Positions 7,923 through 17,309 of a stretch of DNA of 64,000 nt are shown piece by piece. Origin of the DNA: Clostridia bacterium (lineage in GTDB: Bacteria > Bacillota > DSM-521 > Neomoorellales > SLTJ01); contig JANLFO010000009.1 of assembly GCA_024653205.1 (NCBI GenBank), forward strand, positions 26,350-90,349. The letters run 5' to 3'. Within the stretch, counting starts at the first letter, position 1; every line of letters starts with the position of its first letter. The notes beneath the pieces were generated by a model that was not told the DNA's origin, made no database searches, and saw only the letters and a program-made list of their open reading frames with translations. The translations under genes and the position numbers were made by a program.

Positions 7923-9386
7923 GTGGAAATCTTTGGCGAATACGACGTGGTGATTGCCGGGGGCGGCACCTCGGGGGTAGCCGCGGCCATCGCCGCAGCG
8001 CGAGCGGGGGGGAAGACGGTACTGATCGAGCGTCTCGGGGCTCTCGGCGGCCAGATGAACGTTTCCGGGCCCCCGGGCTTCGCCTACGCCCACCTGTTCA
8101 ACGCCCGCGGCGAGCAGATCATTGCCGGCATCGTCGAGGAAACGCATGCCCGGCTGCTAAAGGAGGGGCATGCGCTTCCCCACATCCGCCCGGACTTCCG
8201 CTCGCACTATACCTTCTCCTACGTGGACCCCGACTGGTGGGGCCTGCTGATGTTCGAGATGATGCAGGAGAACGGTGTAGACCTGCTGCTCCATTCCCTC
8301 GTGGTCGATGTGGTTAAGGAGGGCAGCGCGGTCAAGGGGGTAATCGTCGAGACCCCGTCCGGCAGACAGGTGGTGCTGGGCAAGGTGGTCATCGACTGCA
8401 CCGGCGAGGGTTACGTGTGCGTGTGGGCCGGAGCGCCCTACGAACAGGTGCCCAAGGACATGCTGCAGCCGCACACGCTGGCCTTTACGGTCGATGGCGT
8501 GAACTGGGACAAGGTTATGGACTACATCAGGGAGCACCCCGAGGAGCTGGAGGTGGAACACCTCCTGACGCCGTACCTGATGTCCCAGGGCTGGACCAAG
8601 GAACGGATGCTGGAGCGCATCCGGCAATGCCGGGATATTACGGAGCTCGGCGAAGTGATGGGCTTTGTCTCGCTTCGTAACGAGGCCCTGGCCAAGGGAG
8701 AATGGCACGGATACAGCGGTGTGGGCTTCTTCCTCATCCCCAGGGACGGCGGGCACATCCAGGCGCACTTCCAGCACTCCTCGCACGTACCCAACTGCGA
8801 CTGCACGGACGTGCGCGACCTGACCTACTGCGAGGTCGAGTCCAGGAGGCAAATTCTGATCGCCCTGAAGTTCATCAAGAAATACCTGCCTGGTTTTGAG
8901 AATTCCTACCTGACGCGGGTCTGTCCCGAGGTGAGAATCCGGGAAACCAGGAGGATCATGGGAGACTACGTCCTGACCAGCGAGGACGTGATCGAGGCCA
9001 GGAAATTCCCGGATGTTATCGGAAAGAGCGCCTTTCCTACCGGGGGGCATCACGTGGCCGGAGTGGCCACAATCACGGCGCACCTGAAGGAGTCCGAGGG
9101 GAACGCCACCCGGTATCCCAAGGACGGCGGCTCGCATGACATTCCCTACCGTTGCCTGGTGCCGCGCGAGGTTGAGAATCTGCTGGTGGCCGGCAAGGCG
9201 GTGTCGACAGACCGGGATCCGTACCTGAGGTTCCTGATGCAGACCATGGTGACGGGACAGGCGGCAGGGGTGGCGGCGGCGCTGTGTGCCAGGAAGGGCA
9301 TCACCCCGAGGGCGTTGGAGCAAGATGTATCCGAGTTGCAGGAGATTCTCCTCAAGCAGGGTGCCATCCTGTACGGGACGCACTAG
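7923..9386 (+). CDS. FAD-dependent oxidoreductase (FAD_oxidored family)
   Basis: Flavoprotein (487 aa) of the family with an N-terminal Rossmann dinucleotide site DVVIAGGGTSGVAAAIAAA near residue 10 and the IERLGALGGQMNVSG continuation. Near the C-terminus are RCLVPREVENLLVAGKAVS and TGQAAGVAAALCARKG, which close the FAD site. Its substrate is unknown; related proteins occur beside corrinoid methyltransferases and may keep corrinoid or a C1 intermediate in the right redox state. The start is probably GTG 7923, about 8 bases from AAGGAGGG; TTG 7917 is too close to that site. A second, exported relative is encoded at 35149-36981. Confidence 0.85.
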   Translation: MEIFGEYDVVIAGGGTSGVAAAIAAARAGGKTVLIERLGALGGQMNVSGPPGFAYAHLFNARGEQIIAGIVEETHARLLKEGHALPHIRPDFRSHYTFSYVDPDWWGLLMFEMMQENGVDLLLHSLVVDVVKEGSAVKGVIVETPSGRQVVLGKVVIDCTGEGYVCVWAGAPYEQVPKDMLQPHTLAFTVDGVNWDKVMDYIREHPEELEVEHLLTPYLMSQGWTKERMLERIRQCRDITELGEVMGFVSLRNEALAKGEWHGYSGVGFFLIPRDGGHIQAHFQHSSHVPNCDCTDVRDLTYCEVESRRQILIALKFIKKYLPGFENSYLTRVCPEVRIRETRRIMGDYVLTSEDVIEARKFPDVIGKSAFPTGGHHVAGVATITAHLKESEGNATRYPKDGGSHDIPYRCLVPREVENLLVAGKAVSTDRDPYLRFLMQTMVTGQAAGVAAALCARKGITPRALEQDVSELQEILLKQGAILYGTH

Positions 9387-9526
9387 GATACCGTGTGCCT
9401 GGTGGTCTGCCTTGGCCGTCGGCACCCGTGCGGTTGGCAGTTAGCGCGGTCTGGCCACCAAGCCTACTCACACGAAGCGTGGGCCTTACAACTTAAATTA
9501 CTGAGAATGGTTCGGGAGGGATACTG

Positions 9527-10813
9527 ATGAAGGACGCCTTGGGGACGGCTGCCGCTCAAGAAGGCGGCGAGGAGATGGACGGGCTCAGAAAGGCGTTTTT
9601 GAGGGGCCACCCCATTCTAACCGGCGAGAAGTACAAGGGCTTTGGGATCAAGCAGACGGTGTATCAGGGTAGCGGCTGCATCAACAAAATCCCCGAGATT
9701 CTGGCCGCAGAAGGTTGGAAAAGAGTACTGCTTGTCGTTGATCCCGGTGTGCTCAACGCCGGAGGCGCCAAGAAGTGTATGGACTTACTGACCGCGGCAG
9801 GGGTTGAATATCAGATCTTTTCCAAGATCGAACCCAATCCCCTGGAGGTGGATATTGAGAAGTACGGTATCCCCATGTACAAGGAAATGAAGGCGGACGT
9901 GATGATCGCCCTCGGGGGCGGCAGTACCCTGGACAGCGCCAAGGGCATCGCCATGGTTGGTGACAGTAATATGACCGTCAGGGAAGCCAGCGACAAGTGC
10001 TTCGAAATAGGGCCGTTTACTCCCCCGCCATGGAAGACATATCCGATCATCGCGGTTCCCACCACCGCCGGGACGGGGAGCGAGGTCATCCGTAATGCCG
10101 TAATTACCGAGCCCAACGGTCACAAGATGGTTCCCATGCACGACTGCATTCTTCCTGCCTACGCCATCTGCGACCCCGACCTGCTGGCCACCCTGCCGCC
10201 GCACGTTGCGGCAGCTACTGCCATGGACGCACTGGTACAGGCGGTGGAGGCTTACGTGAGCCTTGCCGCCAACGATTTCTCCGAAATGATGAGTTTGCGG
10301 GCCGTCGAGCATATAGGACCTCATATCGTTCCCTACTATCACAACCGCGCCATTCCCGAACACGCCGACCACATGAGCAAGGGCTGCATGTATGCCGGTT
10401 TCGCCTGGAACAACTCCTTTATCGCGCAGATCCACGGGTCTAACCATCCCGTTACCGAGATCCTGGGTATTTCCCACGGCGAGGCCTGCGCTATTCTTTT
10501 CCCGGCGTTTGTCGAGTTCAACGGCCAGGTCTGTAAGGAGAAGTTTCGCAAGGTCTACAACCTGATGTATCCCGATCACCCGGTGGCAAAGGAAGAGTTT
10601 GAGCCGGAAATGCTGGTCAAGAAGTTGATCCAGCTCAACCGCGACCTCAACATTCTTAACGGTAAGACGTTGGCCGATTACGGCTGCACCGAGGAGATAG
10701 TCGACCGGATCGTCTCCGAGTTCAACGACAGGCTGTACTGCCTACCGCGGACCACGACCAAGGCCCAGTTGAAACAGATGTATATGGACGTGATGAATGG
10801 CAAGTACAGCTGA
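9527..10813 (+). CDS. Iron-containing alcohol dehydrogenase
   Basis: NAD(P)-dependent group III alcohol dehydrogenase (428 aa), which would interconvert a primary alcohol or similar compound and its aldehyde. The nucleotide loop GGGSTLDSAKG lies near residue 127 and TTAGTGSEV near residue 182. Of the four usual metal ligands, Asp is present in AMDALV, and the two later His in QIHGSNHP and SHGEA; the second ligand, usually the His of DALTHAIEAY, is replaced by Gln in DALVQAVEAY (near residue 237). The metal may therefore differ or be weakly bound. ATG 9527 follows GGGAGGG at a good distance. With the upstream corrinoid set it suggests alcohol or ether metabolism. Confidence 0.9.
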   Translation: MKDALGTAAAQEGGEEMDGLRKAFLRGHPILTGEKYKGFGIKQTVYQGSGCINKIPEILAAEGWKRVLLVVDPGVLNAGGAKKCMDLLTAAGVEYQIFSKIEPNPLEVDIEKYGIPMYKEMKADVMIALGGGSTLDSAKGIAMVGDSNMTVREASDKCFEIGPFTPPPWKTYPIIAVPTTAGTGSEVIRNAVITEPNGHKMVPMHDCILPAYAICDPDLLATLPPHVAAATAMDALVQAVEAYVSLAANDFSEMMSLRAVEHIGPHIVPYYHNRAIPEHADHMSKGCMYAGFAWNNSFIAQIHGSNHPVTEILGISHGEACAILFPAFVEFNGQVCKEKFRKVYNLMYPDHPVAKEEFEPEMLVKKLIQLNRDLNILNGKTLADYGCTEEIVDRIVSEFNDRLYCLPRTTTKAQLKQMYMDVMNGKYS

Positions 10814-11330
10814 GTGTTATTCGGCACCATGGGCCTCGCACTTCCGTGCGGCTGGTGTGCGGAATCTCCGGCCGGTGAACACGGTCGGGTGCGGGGCTCC
10901 CTTTTCTCCTTGGGGATCGCCGCTGCGTACCCGGGAGGGGCCAGAGGTCTGATGCCATAATCTTTCTGCCCCCTTGGGGGAGGACAGGCGCAGTTCGCGA
11001 CGAACTCCATCCGTGGGAGCGTGCGGCGAGGCCGGAACCGGCAGCCCGGGTGCCATGCCGAACCTGCAGGCGCTGGCCGGGGCGCATGGCTCCCCGAGGG
11101 GAGCCCGTCTCAGGCGGTCTCTCCGGGAGGAGCCCGGTGGGGGCGGAGGCCGGCAGGTTCACGGCCTGGCAGGGGGCGACCCGGGGTGGTGGAGGGTGCG
11201 TCCGGACGGCCATGGGAGGAGGGTGGTGCGGGCGCACCTACGGTGACAACGCGGAACGCATGCCCGGTGCCTGCACATCACATTATCCGAGAACCGGTCG
11301 ACTTCCTAGGCGTTTGAGGGGGGAGGCCCG
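10814..11330 (+). other. Hairpin-rich intergenic region, possible structured leader RNA
   Basis: No credible gene in these 517 bases. A series of perfect short hairpins is packed into 10993-11105: GTTCG-CGA-CGAAC (10993-11005), GCCGG-AA-CCGGC (11031-11042), GGCA...TGCC (11040-11054) and GGCTCCCC-GA-GGGGAGCC (11088-11105). GAACCTGC (11060-11067) can also pair with GCAGGTTC (11153-11160), closing the last hairpin in a larger stem. The region leads directly into the regulator at 11331. A smaller hairpin near 10834-10850 may end the dehydrogenase transcript. Confidence 0.4.
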
Positions 11331-12845
11331 TTGTTAGGGGATGAATCCTCGAGGCTAGGGTTTCTAATGGACAAGCTGGGCATTGGTGGTAAGGAATTAG
11401 CAAAAGTATTGAATGTTCACCATTCCCTGGTAAGCAAATGGAGAAACGGCGCCCGGTCACTTCAACCGCACTCGCCCTACCTGACCCAGCTGATCGAGTA
11501 CTTCCTTACCGTAGACTCGGCGAGAAAGTATGAGAGAATAAGAGAGGTCCTGGGAAACCACTACCCCGATGCCAACCTAGACTCCAAGGAAACGTTATCT
11601 GCGCTCCTGGGCAGGTGGCTGTGCCATAATCCCACCGAGAGCAGTCAGATTCCCCTGTTGGGGGCCAGACGCAGGCACAGGATCTACCAGGCGCTGTTTG
11701 AGGTTTACAAGGGTAACGAGGGGCGAAGAGAAATCGTCTTGCAGTTGCTGGACATGGCCCTTTCGCTTCCCAGGGGCCAGGAAATCTATATGTTCAGCGA
11801 GGAGGATACCTCCTGGCTGGTTGAGGATCCTGCTTTCCTGGCTACCTGGGAAGAGAAGTATCTGGAACTTCTCCGGAAGGGCACCCACGTAAGCATTATT
11901 CACACTACCTCCCGCGACCCCAAACTGATAGTTCAGACACTCGCCCAATGGCTTCCCCTGCACGCCACGGGTTGTACCTCGCCTTATTACTATCCCAAGA
12001 GTACCGGCAAACCGTTTAGGATATATCTCACCATTGTTAAAGACAAGGCGGGACTTGCGAGCACAAGTGTAGACGGTCTTTCTAGAGAATTGTACACCCA
12101 CCTTTATTATGATCCGGTGACGGTGCAAACGCTACAGCGGATGTTTATGTCCCTGCTTTTCGAGAGTCGGCCCCTGTTCGACAGGGTTGACTCTCGATCG
12201 TTTCCCGAAGTGCTTAACTACCTGGTTCGGTTGGAGCAAAAGCCGGGGGATAATTACTTCTATAACGTTATGCCCTTCTTCAGCACGATGCCCCGCGATC
12301 TTTTCATACGGGTACTGGTAGAAGGTGGTTTAAGCACTTCCCAGGTAGAAATGGTGTTACCCTATTACGACAAGTTGAATCATCAGTTTCGGCTCAATAT
12401 GGCGGGTAAGCGCTACCGCTATATATTAGACCTTCGCCAGCTCGAGCAATCACTGCTATACCCTTCCACCACATCCGCGTGTGACCGGTTCCCTCACCTG
12501 GCGGGGTTTAGAATCAATACCACTTCCCGGCACCTTCATGAACAAATCACCTATCTAGTTCGCCTCATGGAGGCGAACCCTAACCTAGAAGTAGCCCTTA
12601 CCTGCCAACCGCCAATGCCCAGGCTGGGTAGAATAAACCTCTGGCTGAAAGACAGTAGTTTCATGGCGCTACCGGGCCCTCGCGCCGACGGGCTGTTCAC
12701 CATTGACGAACCAATGATCGTACACAGCTTCTGGCAATTCTTTGAGGAGTTTTGGAACTCGCTTCCTTCAATTCAACGAGATAAGAATTGGATCAAGAAG
12801 AGGTTACTCGGGCTTCCGCGCCACTCGGCTGCCATCGGGGGGTAG
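11331..12845 (+). CDS. Helix-turn-helix regulator with large unknown C-terminal domain
   Basis: Protein of 504 aa. Residues 6-50 look like a Cro/XRE-type HTH (MDKLGIGGKELAKVLNV, then HHSLVSKWRNGARSL as recognition helix). The remaining 450 residues match no family I can name. They contain a conserved-looking stretch around IYMFSEEDTSWLVEDP and IHTTSRDPKLIVQTLAQWLP (about residues 150-210), which reads like a ligand- or effector-binding region. The start is TTG 11331, five bases after GGGGAGG. No membrane segments are seen. It lies alone between two metabolic islands on the same strand, so it may control either the alcohol/corrinoid genes or the AOR cluster. Confidence 0.6.
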   Translation: MLGDESSRLGFLMDKLGIGGKELAKVLNVHHSLVSKWRNGARSLQPHSPYLTQLIEYFLTVDSARKYERIREVLGNHYPDANLDSKETLSALLGRWLCHNPTESSQIPLLGARRRHRIYQALFEVYKGNEGRREIVLQLLDMALSLPRGQEIYMFSEEDTSWLVEDPAFLATWEEKYLELLRKGTHVSIIHTTSRDPKLIVQTLAQWLPLHATGCTSPYYYPKSTGKPFRIYLTIVKDKAGLASTSVDGLSRELYTHLYYDPVTVQTLQRMFMSLLFESRPLFDRVDSRSFPEVLNYLVRLEQKPGDNYFYNVMPFFSTMPRDLFIRVLVEGGLSTSQVEMVLPYYDKLNHQFRLNMAGKRYRYILDLRQLEQSLLYPSTTSACDRFPHLAGFRINTTSRHLHEQITYLVRLMEANPNLEVALTCQPPMPRLGRINLWLKDSSFMALPGPRADGLFTIDEPMIVHSFWQFFEEFWNSLPSIQRDKNWIKKRLLGLPRHSAAIGG

Positions 12846-13178
12846 AAGGCCTGGGCCGTTGCTTTTCCGGGCTCCGGCAGCGGTTGCGCCCGACGAACTG
12901 TCAGGCCCGCAAAGCTGATGCAGATTTCCTTCGCCTGCGGGCAGTCCGCCGAACACCACCAACCCAGACCAAGGGTACGCCCAGGTAAGCAGCACCGGAC
13001 GATTGAACGTTCGGGAGTGTTGCGTCTATTTGTCAACGGTAAGGTCGGTGACAACTGGCGCAACCGCCTGGCCCCGCGGTGAGAGCGAGCATTATAATAG
13101 TTACGCGGCGGCACGGCCTGTGGCGGCGTACGGGAATGTAGAGACCTAAAATCGGCGAAAAGACCAGGAGGGAGAGGT
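12846..13178. other. Intergenic region with promoter for the AOR cluster
   Basis: No gene seen in 333 bases. A consensus -10 TATAAT occurs at 13093-13098, 80 bases before the next start; no good -35 is found 16-18 bases upstream, which suggests activator dependence. GGAGGGAGAGG before 13179 is the ribosome site of the next gene. Confidence 0.45.
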
Positions 13179-14891
13179 ATGACCAGCAAACTAGAACCCG
13201 TACTGGACCCGCGGGGGATACAGGAAAGAGCAACGCTTGTACTGGCCCGCCGGCCCGGCGTAGACGAGCTGAAAAGGGGCAAGATCCTTTTCTACGACAA
13301 TACCAAGCTGGATTTCTGCAACTACGGCGAAGTATTCGTCCGGATTAAGGAACGCTTCCGGGAAATGGGCATCGGCAATTTTGTCGATTACCGGGAGACC
13401 GTGCGGGGCAAGGATACCAAGGCACTGGAAGCCTATGCCGCCAAGCTGGCCGAAGAGAAGCCGACCGCGGCCGTGGTGGCTCTGGGAGACATGGGCACCT
13501 CCCCCGCGACCTGCATTGTATCGATAGCACTGGAGAGGCTAGGCATACCTACGGTATACATCACCGCCAGCCCGGGGCACGAGTTGGTACAGGGAGTGGC
13601 CTATTACCGGGCCGGCAAGCTCTGCCTGTGTAACCTAGACCTATATCAGGCCAGCACCCGGGAGCAGATCCGCGCCGAGGTCGATGCTCACTGGGACTAT
13701 ATACTGAACAGCCTAACCGCTCCGCCCGAAGTGCTGGAGAAGCTGGCCGCCATCCCCTTCCCGGTTGACCGTGTTCCCCCTAGGAGCGACGGCCTGCTGC
13801 CGTGGGCGGAGGGCATCGAAATGGCCGAGGAAAGGCTGTATGAGCCCGGCTGCTATCTCGAGGAATTCATGGAGGTACTGGACCGGGAGCACCTGGGCGA
13901 CGGCCTGCCCGTGGTTCCCCCCACGCGGGCCCGTTACCAGAAGATGCTGGCCTACTGTCCCTTTAACCCGGAAACGGTTCTGGCCTACGAGGTGGGTCCC
14001 AGCGGCAAGAACATCACCGTAAAAGACGTGCTGGTAGCGGCCGTGATGGCCGGGTGCAAGCCGGAGTACGTACCCATACTAATCACGGCCTTCCGGGCCC
14101 TGGCCAATCCGAAGTACAACTTCCTCCAATCGGTAACCACCTCCCACCCCGGAGGCAACCTGGTGTTGGTGAGCGGACCCATAGCGCAGGAGATAGGGAT
14201 ATTCGGGGGCCAAGGCTGCCTGGGGCCCGGCTTCCGCGCCAACGCCACCATCGGCCGGGCGGTGAACCTGGTACTCATCAACGTGTGCCGGTCGGTGCCC
14301 GGTGTTTGCGATCTGGACTGCCTGGCCTCGCAGGCGGAGTTCACCTATTGTTTTGCGGAAGATCCTTCCCTGACGCCCTGGAAGACCATCAACGAGGAGC
14401 GTTTTGATCGGGACACCACCTGCGTTCTGGTGCTGAAGGCAGAGCCCCCGCACGATATCATCGACTTTCTCAGTCAGGACGGAAGAGACCTGTTGGACAC
14501 CATAACCCACTGTTGCACCACCCTGGGATCCAACAATGCCTACCTGCCGGGAAGCCTCATTGTCGTGCTCACCCCGGATCATGCCCGGATGCTGGCCGAC
14601 GCGGGGCTGGACAAAGACCAGATCAGACAGCACATCCATCTGCGGGCGGTTAACGAAGTGCCCATGATAAGGAACCGGGGAATTGTGCCCGTGCGGCCGC
14701 CGGGATTCGACCAGCTGCACCCCATGCCGGTTACGCGCTCCCCTCAGGATGTGGAAATAGTGGTGGCCGGCGGCAAGGGAGGGCATTCGGCGGTCATCCT
14801 GCCCTGGGCGCTGCACAGTGAGGCCATAGTGGAGCCGGTCCTCCTGCCGGACGGAAAACCGGCGAAGAGCATCGTTGAGTTCAGGCGCTAG
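13179..14891 (+). CDS. UGSC-like two-domain protein of unknown function
   Basis: Protein of 570 aa. The N-terminal 190 residues resemble the UGSC (seleno)protein family: KILFYDNTKLDFCNYGEVF, then GDMGTSPATC at the place where family members have the redox motif UGSC or CGSC. Here Sec/Cys is Met, so the classic active thiol is missing, although a Cys follows six residues later. The C-terminal part (about 225-570) opens with LGDGLPVVPPTRARYQKML and contains HPGGNLVLVSGPIAQEIG, a pattern I associate with the same protein group but cannot name. No membrane segments or signal peptide. It is the first gene of the AOR cluster; ATG 13179 is preceded by GGAGGGAGAGG. Role unknown. Confidence 0.6.
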   Translation: MTSKLEPVLDPRGIQERATLVLARRPGVDELKRGKILFYDNTKLDFCNYGEVFVRIKERFREMGIGNFVDYRETVRGKDTKALEAYAAKLAEEKPTAAVVALGDMGTSPATCIVSIALERLGIPTVYITASPGHELVQGVAYYRAGKLCLCNLDLYQASTREQIRAEVDAHWDYILNSLTAPPEVLEKLAAIPFPVDRVPPRSDGLLPWAEGIEMAEERLYEPGCYLEEFMEVLDREHLGDGLPVVPPTRARYQKMLAYCPFNPETVLAYEVGPSGKNITVKDVLVAAVMAGCKPEYVPILITAFRALANPKYNFLQSVTTSHPGGNLVLVSGPIAQEIGIFGGQGCLGPGFRANATIGRAVNLVLINVCRSVPGVCDLDCLASQAEFTYCFAEDPSLTPWKTINEERFDRDTTCVLVLKAEPPHDIIDFLSQDGRDLLDTITHCCTTLGSNNAYLPGSLIVVLTPDHARMLADAGLDKDQIRQHIHLRAVNEVPMIRNRGIVPVRPPGFDQLHPMPVTRSPQDVEIVVAGGKGGHSAVILPWALHSEAIVEPVLLPDGKPAKSIVEFRR

Positions 14892-14999
14892 TCGGGACGT
14901 TGTGTGTATAGACCTGGCGGGTAGAAGCAGTGATACCTGCAGACAGTGCCCCGCCTTGACCGTACTTACGGCGGGCGGACCGAGGGAGGTATCCTGGAT

Positions 15000-16913
15000 A
15001 TGCCTCAAGGCGGCTACATGGGGAAGATTCTAATCGTAGACTTGGCCCGGCGGACCTACGAGGAGGTGGACGGTGCCGAGAGCCTCTACCGGGAATACAT
15101 CGGCGGCTACGGACTGGGAGCGAGGATTCTGTACGAGGTCATGAGGCCCGGTGTAGATCCGTTGGGCCCGGAGAATGTCATCGGGTTCGTAACCGGAACC
15201 TTTGTGGGTACCAAGGTGCACGGCGGCGGGCGGTTTAACGTGGTGGCCAAATCCCCTCTGACCGGCGGATGGGCCGATAGCAGCTGCGGCGGGCGCTTCG
15301 GCCCGCGGCTAAGACGCGCGGGATACGACGGCATATTTGTACGCGGCTGTTCGGACAAGCCGGTGTACCTGTGGGTTTCAGAGGGGAGGGTGGAGTTCCG
15401 GGACGCCTCCCACCTGTGGGGAAAAGATGCTCTGGAAACAGAAGACATCGTCCGGAGTGAATGCGGCCGGGAGGTTGGAGTGATAACTATCGGCCTTGCC
15501 GGAGAGAACCGTTGTTGGATTGCCGGCCTTATCCACGATCAGGGCCGGGCGGCGGCCCGGCAGGGTCTGGGGGCGGTAATGGGCGCCAAGCTCCTGAAGG
15601 CGGTGGCCGTGGAAGGATCCAAAGAAGTTCCGGTGGCCGATATGGATGCCTACGAAAGGGTTCTCAGGGTTATGTCGGAGGACCTTAAGTCCAGGCCGCA
15701 CATTGTGGACGCACTCCGACAATTCGGGACGCCGGTTGTGTACGTGACCAACGTTGCCATGCAGGACGCCCCCATCCAGAACTGGAAAGGAATAAGCTCG
15801 GAGGTATATCCGCTGGAGCGGGCGCAAAGGCTGGGCCCGGAGGTATATCTGGGGCTGGAGAAACGGAAGTACGCCTGTGCGCAGTGCGGCATAGCCTGCG
15901 GGGCGCTAATCGAACTGGATGGACCCACCGGCCCTCTGCGAACGCACCGGCCGGAATATGAAACCATAGCTGCCTTCGGAAGCATGTGCCTGGTGGACGA
16001 TGTGGCCACGGTGATAAGGGCTAACCACCTCTGCAACCGCTACGGCCTGGACACCATTTCCGCCGGTGCCACCATTGCCTTTGCCATGGAATGCTATGAA
16101 AGGGGCCTCATCACGGATAAGGAGACCGACGGTCTCTCGCTGAAGTGGGGCAACAAGGACGCGATTCTGCCGCTAATTGAAATGATGGCCCGGCGGGAGG
16201 GTATCGGCGCGGTCCTGGCAGACGGGGTGCGGCTGGCCAGTCAGCGTATAGGCGGGGGCAGTGAGGAGTTCGCCATCCACGTAGGGGGACAGGAGCTTGC
16301 CTGTCACGACCCCCGGTGCTGGCCGGGGTTTGGGTACGGGTACGCGCTGGATCCCACACCCGGACGTCACACTCAGGGAGGGGTGGGATTCATCGAACAC
16401 GGGTGGACGGACAAGACCCTGGAGAAACATGGTTATAACCTGAGCCATCTCGCCCAGGAAAGATACAGTTACCACTCCAAGGGTAAGGTCCTGGCGCTCC
16501 TTAATCACTGGTTTCAGTTCTTCAATTCGACCGGAATGTGCCTGTTCAACGTATACGGGTACCAAGAGTATCCCATTCTCGAAGCCTTCAGGGCCGTCAC
16601 CGGATGGACGACCTTTGACCTGAACGAGGCGCTGACCGCAGGAGCGCGCATCAATACCCTGCGCCACTGCTTCAACCTGCGGGAAGGCGTACAGCCCCAG
16701 CGATGGACGCTTCCGGAAAGAGTGAGAGGGAACCCACCGCTGGCAGGGGGTCCCACCGCAGGGGTAACGATCGACCTTGAAGCAGTAAAGGCAGATTACT
16801 ACCGCGAACTCGACTGGGACGCGGTTACCGGCGAGCCTTCGCCCCGGGAACTTCGTCGGCTGAATCTAGCCGAATTGGTGGGCCGCGGGGCAGCGCGACC
16901 AAAGGAGTCCTGA
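15000..16913 (+). CDS. aor: Aldehyde:ferredoxin oxidoreductase (tungsten enzyme)
   Basis: Catalytic subunit (637 aa) of an AOR-family tungstopterin enzyme, oxidising aldehydes to carboxylates (or running in reverse) with ferredoxin. Residues 1-200 form the N-terminal AOR domain: YIGGYGLGARILYEVM, GRFNVVAKSPLTGGWADSS and GLAGENRCWIAGLIHDQGR contact the bis-pterin cofactor. The [4Fe-4S] site is CAQCGIAC near residue 290 plus a Cys in LRHCFN near residue 560, the C-x2-C-x3-C...C pattern of the family. ATG 15000 follows GGGAGG; the longer upstream frame is not favoured. A MoaD-like gene follows at 17034, and a second, more divergent AOR at 17863. Confidence 0.93.
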   Translation: MPQGGYMGKILIVDLARRTYEEVDGAESLYREYIGGYGLGARILYEVMRPGVDPLGPENVIGFVTGTFVGTKVHGGGRFNVVAKSPLTGGWADSSCGGRFGPRLRRAGYDGIFVRGCSDKPVYLWVSEGRVEFRDASHLWGKDALETEDIVRSECGREVGVITIGLAGENRCWIAGLIHDQGRAAARQGLGAVMGAKLLKAVAVEGSKEVPVADMDAYERVLRVMSEDLKSRPHIVDALRQFGTPVVYVTNVAMQDAPIQNWKGISSEVYPLERAQRLGPEVYLGLEKRKYACAQCGIACGALIELDGPTGPLRTHRPEYETIAAFGSMCLVDDVATVIRANHLCNRYGLDTISAGATIAFAMECYERGLITDKETDGLSLKWGNKDAILPLIEMMARREGIGAVLADGVRLASQRIGGGSEEFAIHVGGQELACHDPRCWPGFGYGYALDPTPGRHTQGGVGFIEHGWTDKTLEKHGYNLSHLAQERYSYHSKGKVLALLNHWFQFFNSTGMCLFNVYGYQEYPILEAFRAVTGWTTFDLNEALTAGARINTLRHCFNLREGVQPQRWTLPERVRGNPPLAGGPTAGVTIDLEAVKADYYRELDWDAVTGEPSPRELRRLNLAELVGRGAARPKES

Positions 16914-17033
16914 TCCGCGGCCTTCCGGCGGTTTCTGCATTCCCTGCAGTTGTTGGGGCAGGTGGCCTCTCCGGGCGGCCCGGGGGCCCAGGGGAGGGAG
17001 AAACCGTATCGGCGGCGGCAGGGGGGACGGCGG

Positions 17034-17309
17034 TTGGCTTTTGACTTTTATCAAATAGGGGCGCTCAGGGATTTCCCGAGTCGGGTACGGGTAGAACAGG
17101 AGAACATTACCATCCGGGATTGCCTCAAGTACCTGGGAGAGCGCTACCACCGAGACCTGGAAGCGGAACTGCTGGACGAGCAGGGGCAGTTACAGGCCGG
17201 GTATCTGCTGCTACTCGACGGCCGCAGCATCGGTTCGGAGAAGGGGCTGGAGGCCGTGATACCCGACAACGGCGTGCTGCTCCTAACCGTTCTTATCGCC
17301 GGCGGATAG
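17034..17309 (+). CDS. MoaD/ThiS-like sulfur carrier
   Basis: Small ubiquitin-fold protein (91 aa) ending in the diagnostic C-terminal Gly-Gly (LIAGG). The N-terminus FDFYQIGALRDFP and the middle LLLLDGRSIG agree with MoaD-type proteins, which donate thiocarboxylate sulfur during molybdopterin/tungstopterin synthesis. Placement between two AOR genes suggests a role dedicated to their tungsten cofactor, as seen in other AOR operons. The start TTG 17034 is chosen because GGGGGGA lies 7 bases upstream and the protein then begins at the usual place; the frame stays open further upstream. Confidence 0.8.
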   Translation: MAFDFYQIGALRDFPSRVRVEQENITIRDCLKYLGERYHRDLEAELLDEQGQLQAGYLLLLDGRSIGSEKGLEAVIPDNGVLLLTVLIAGG

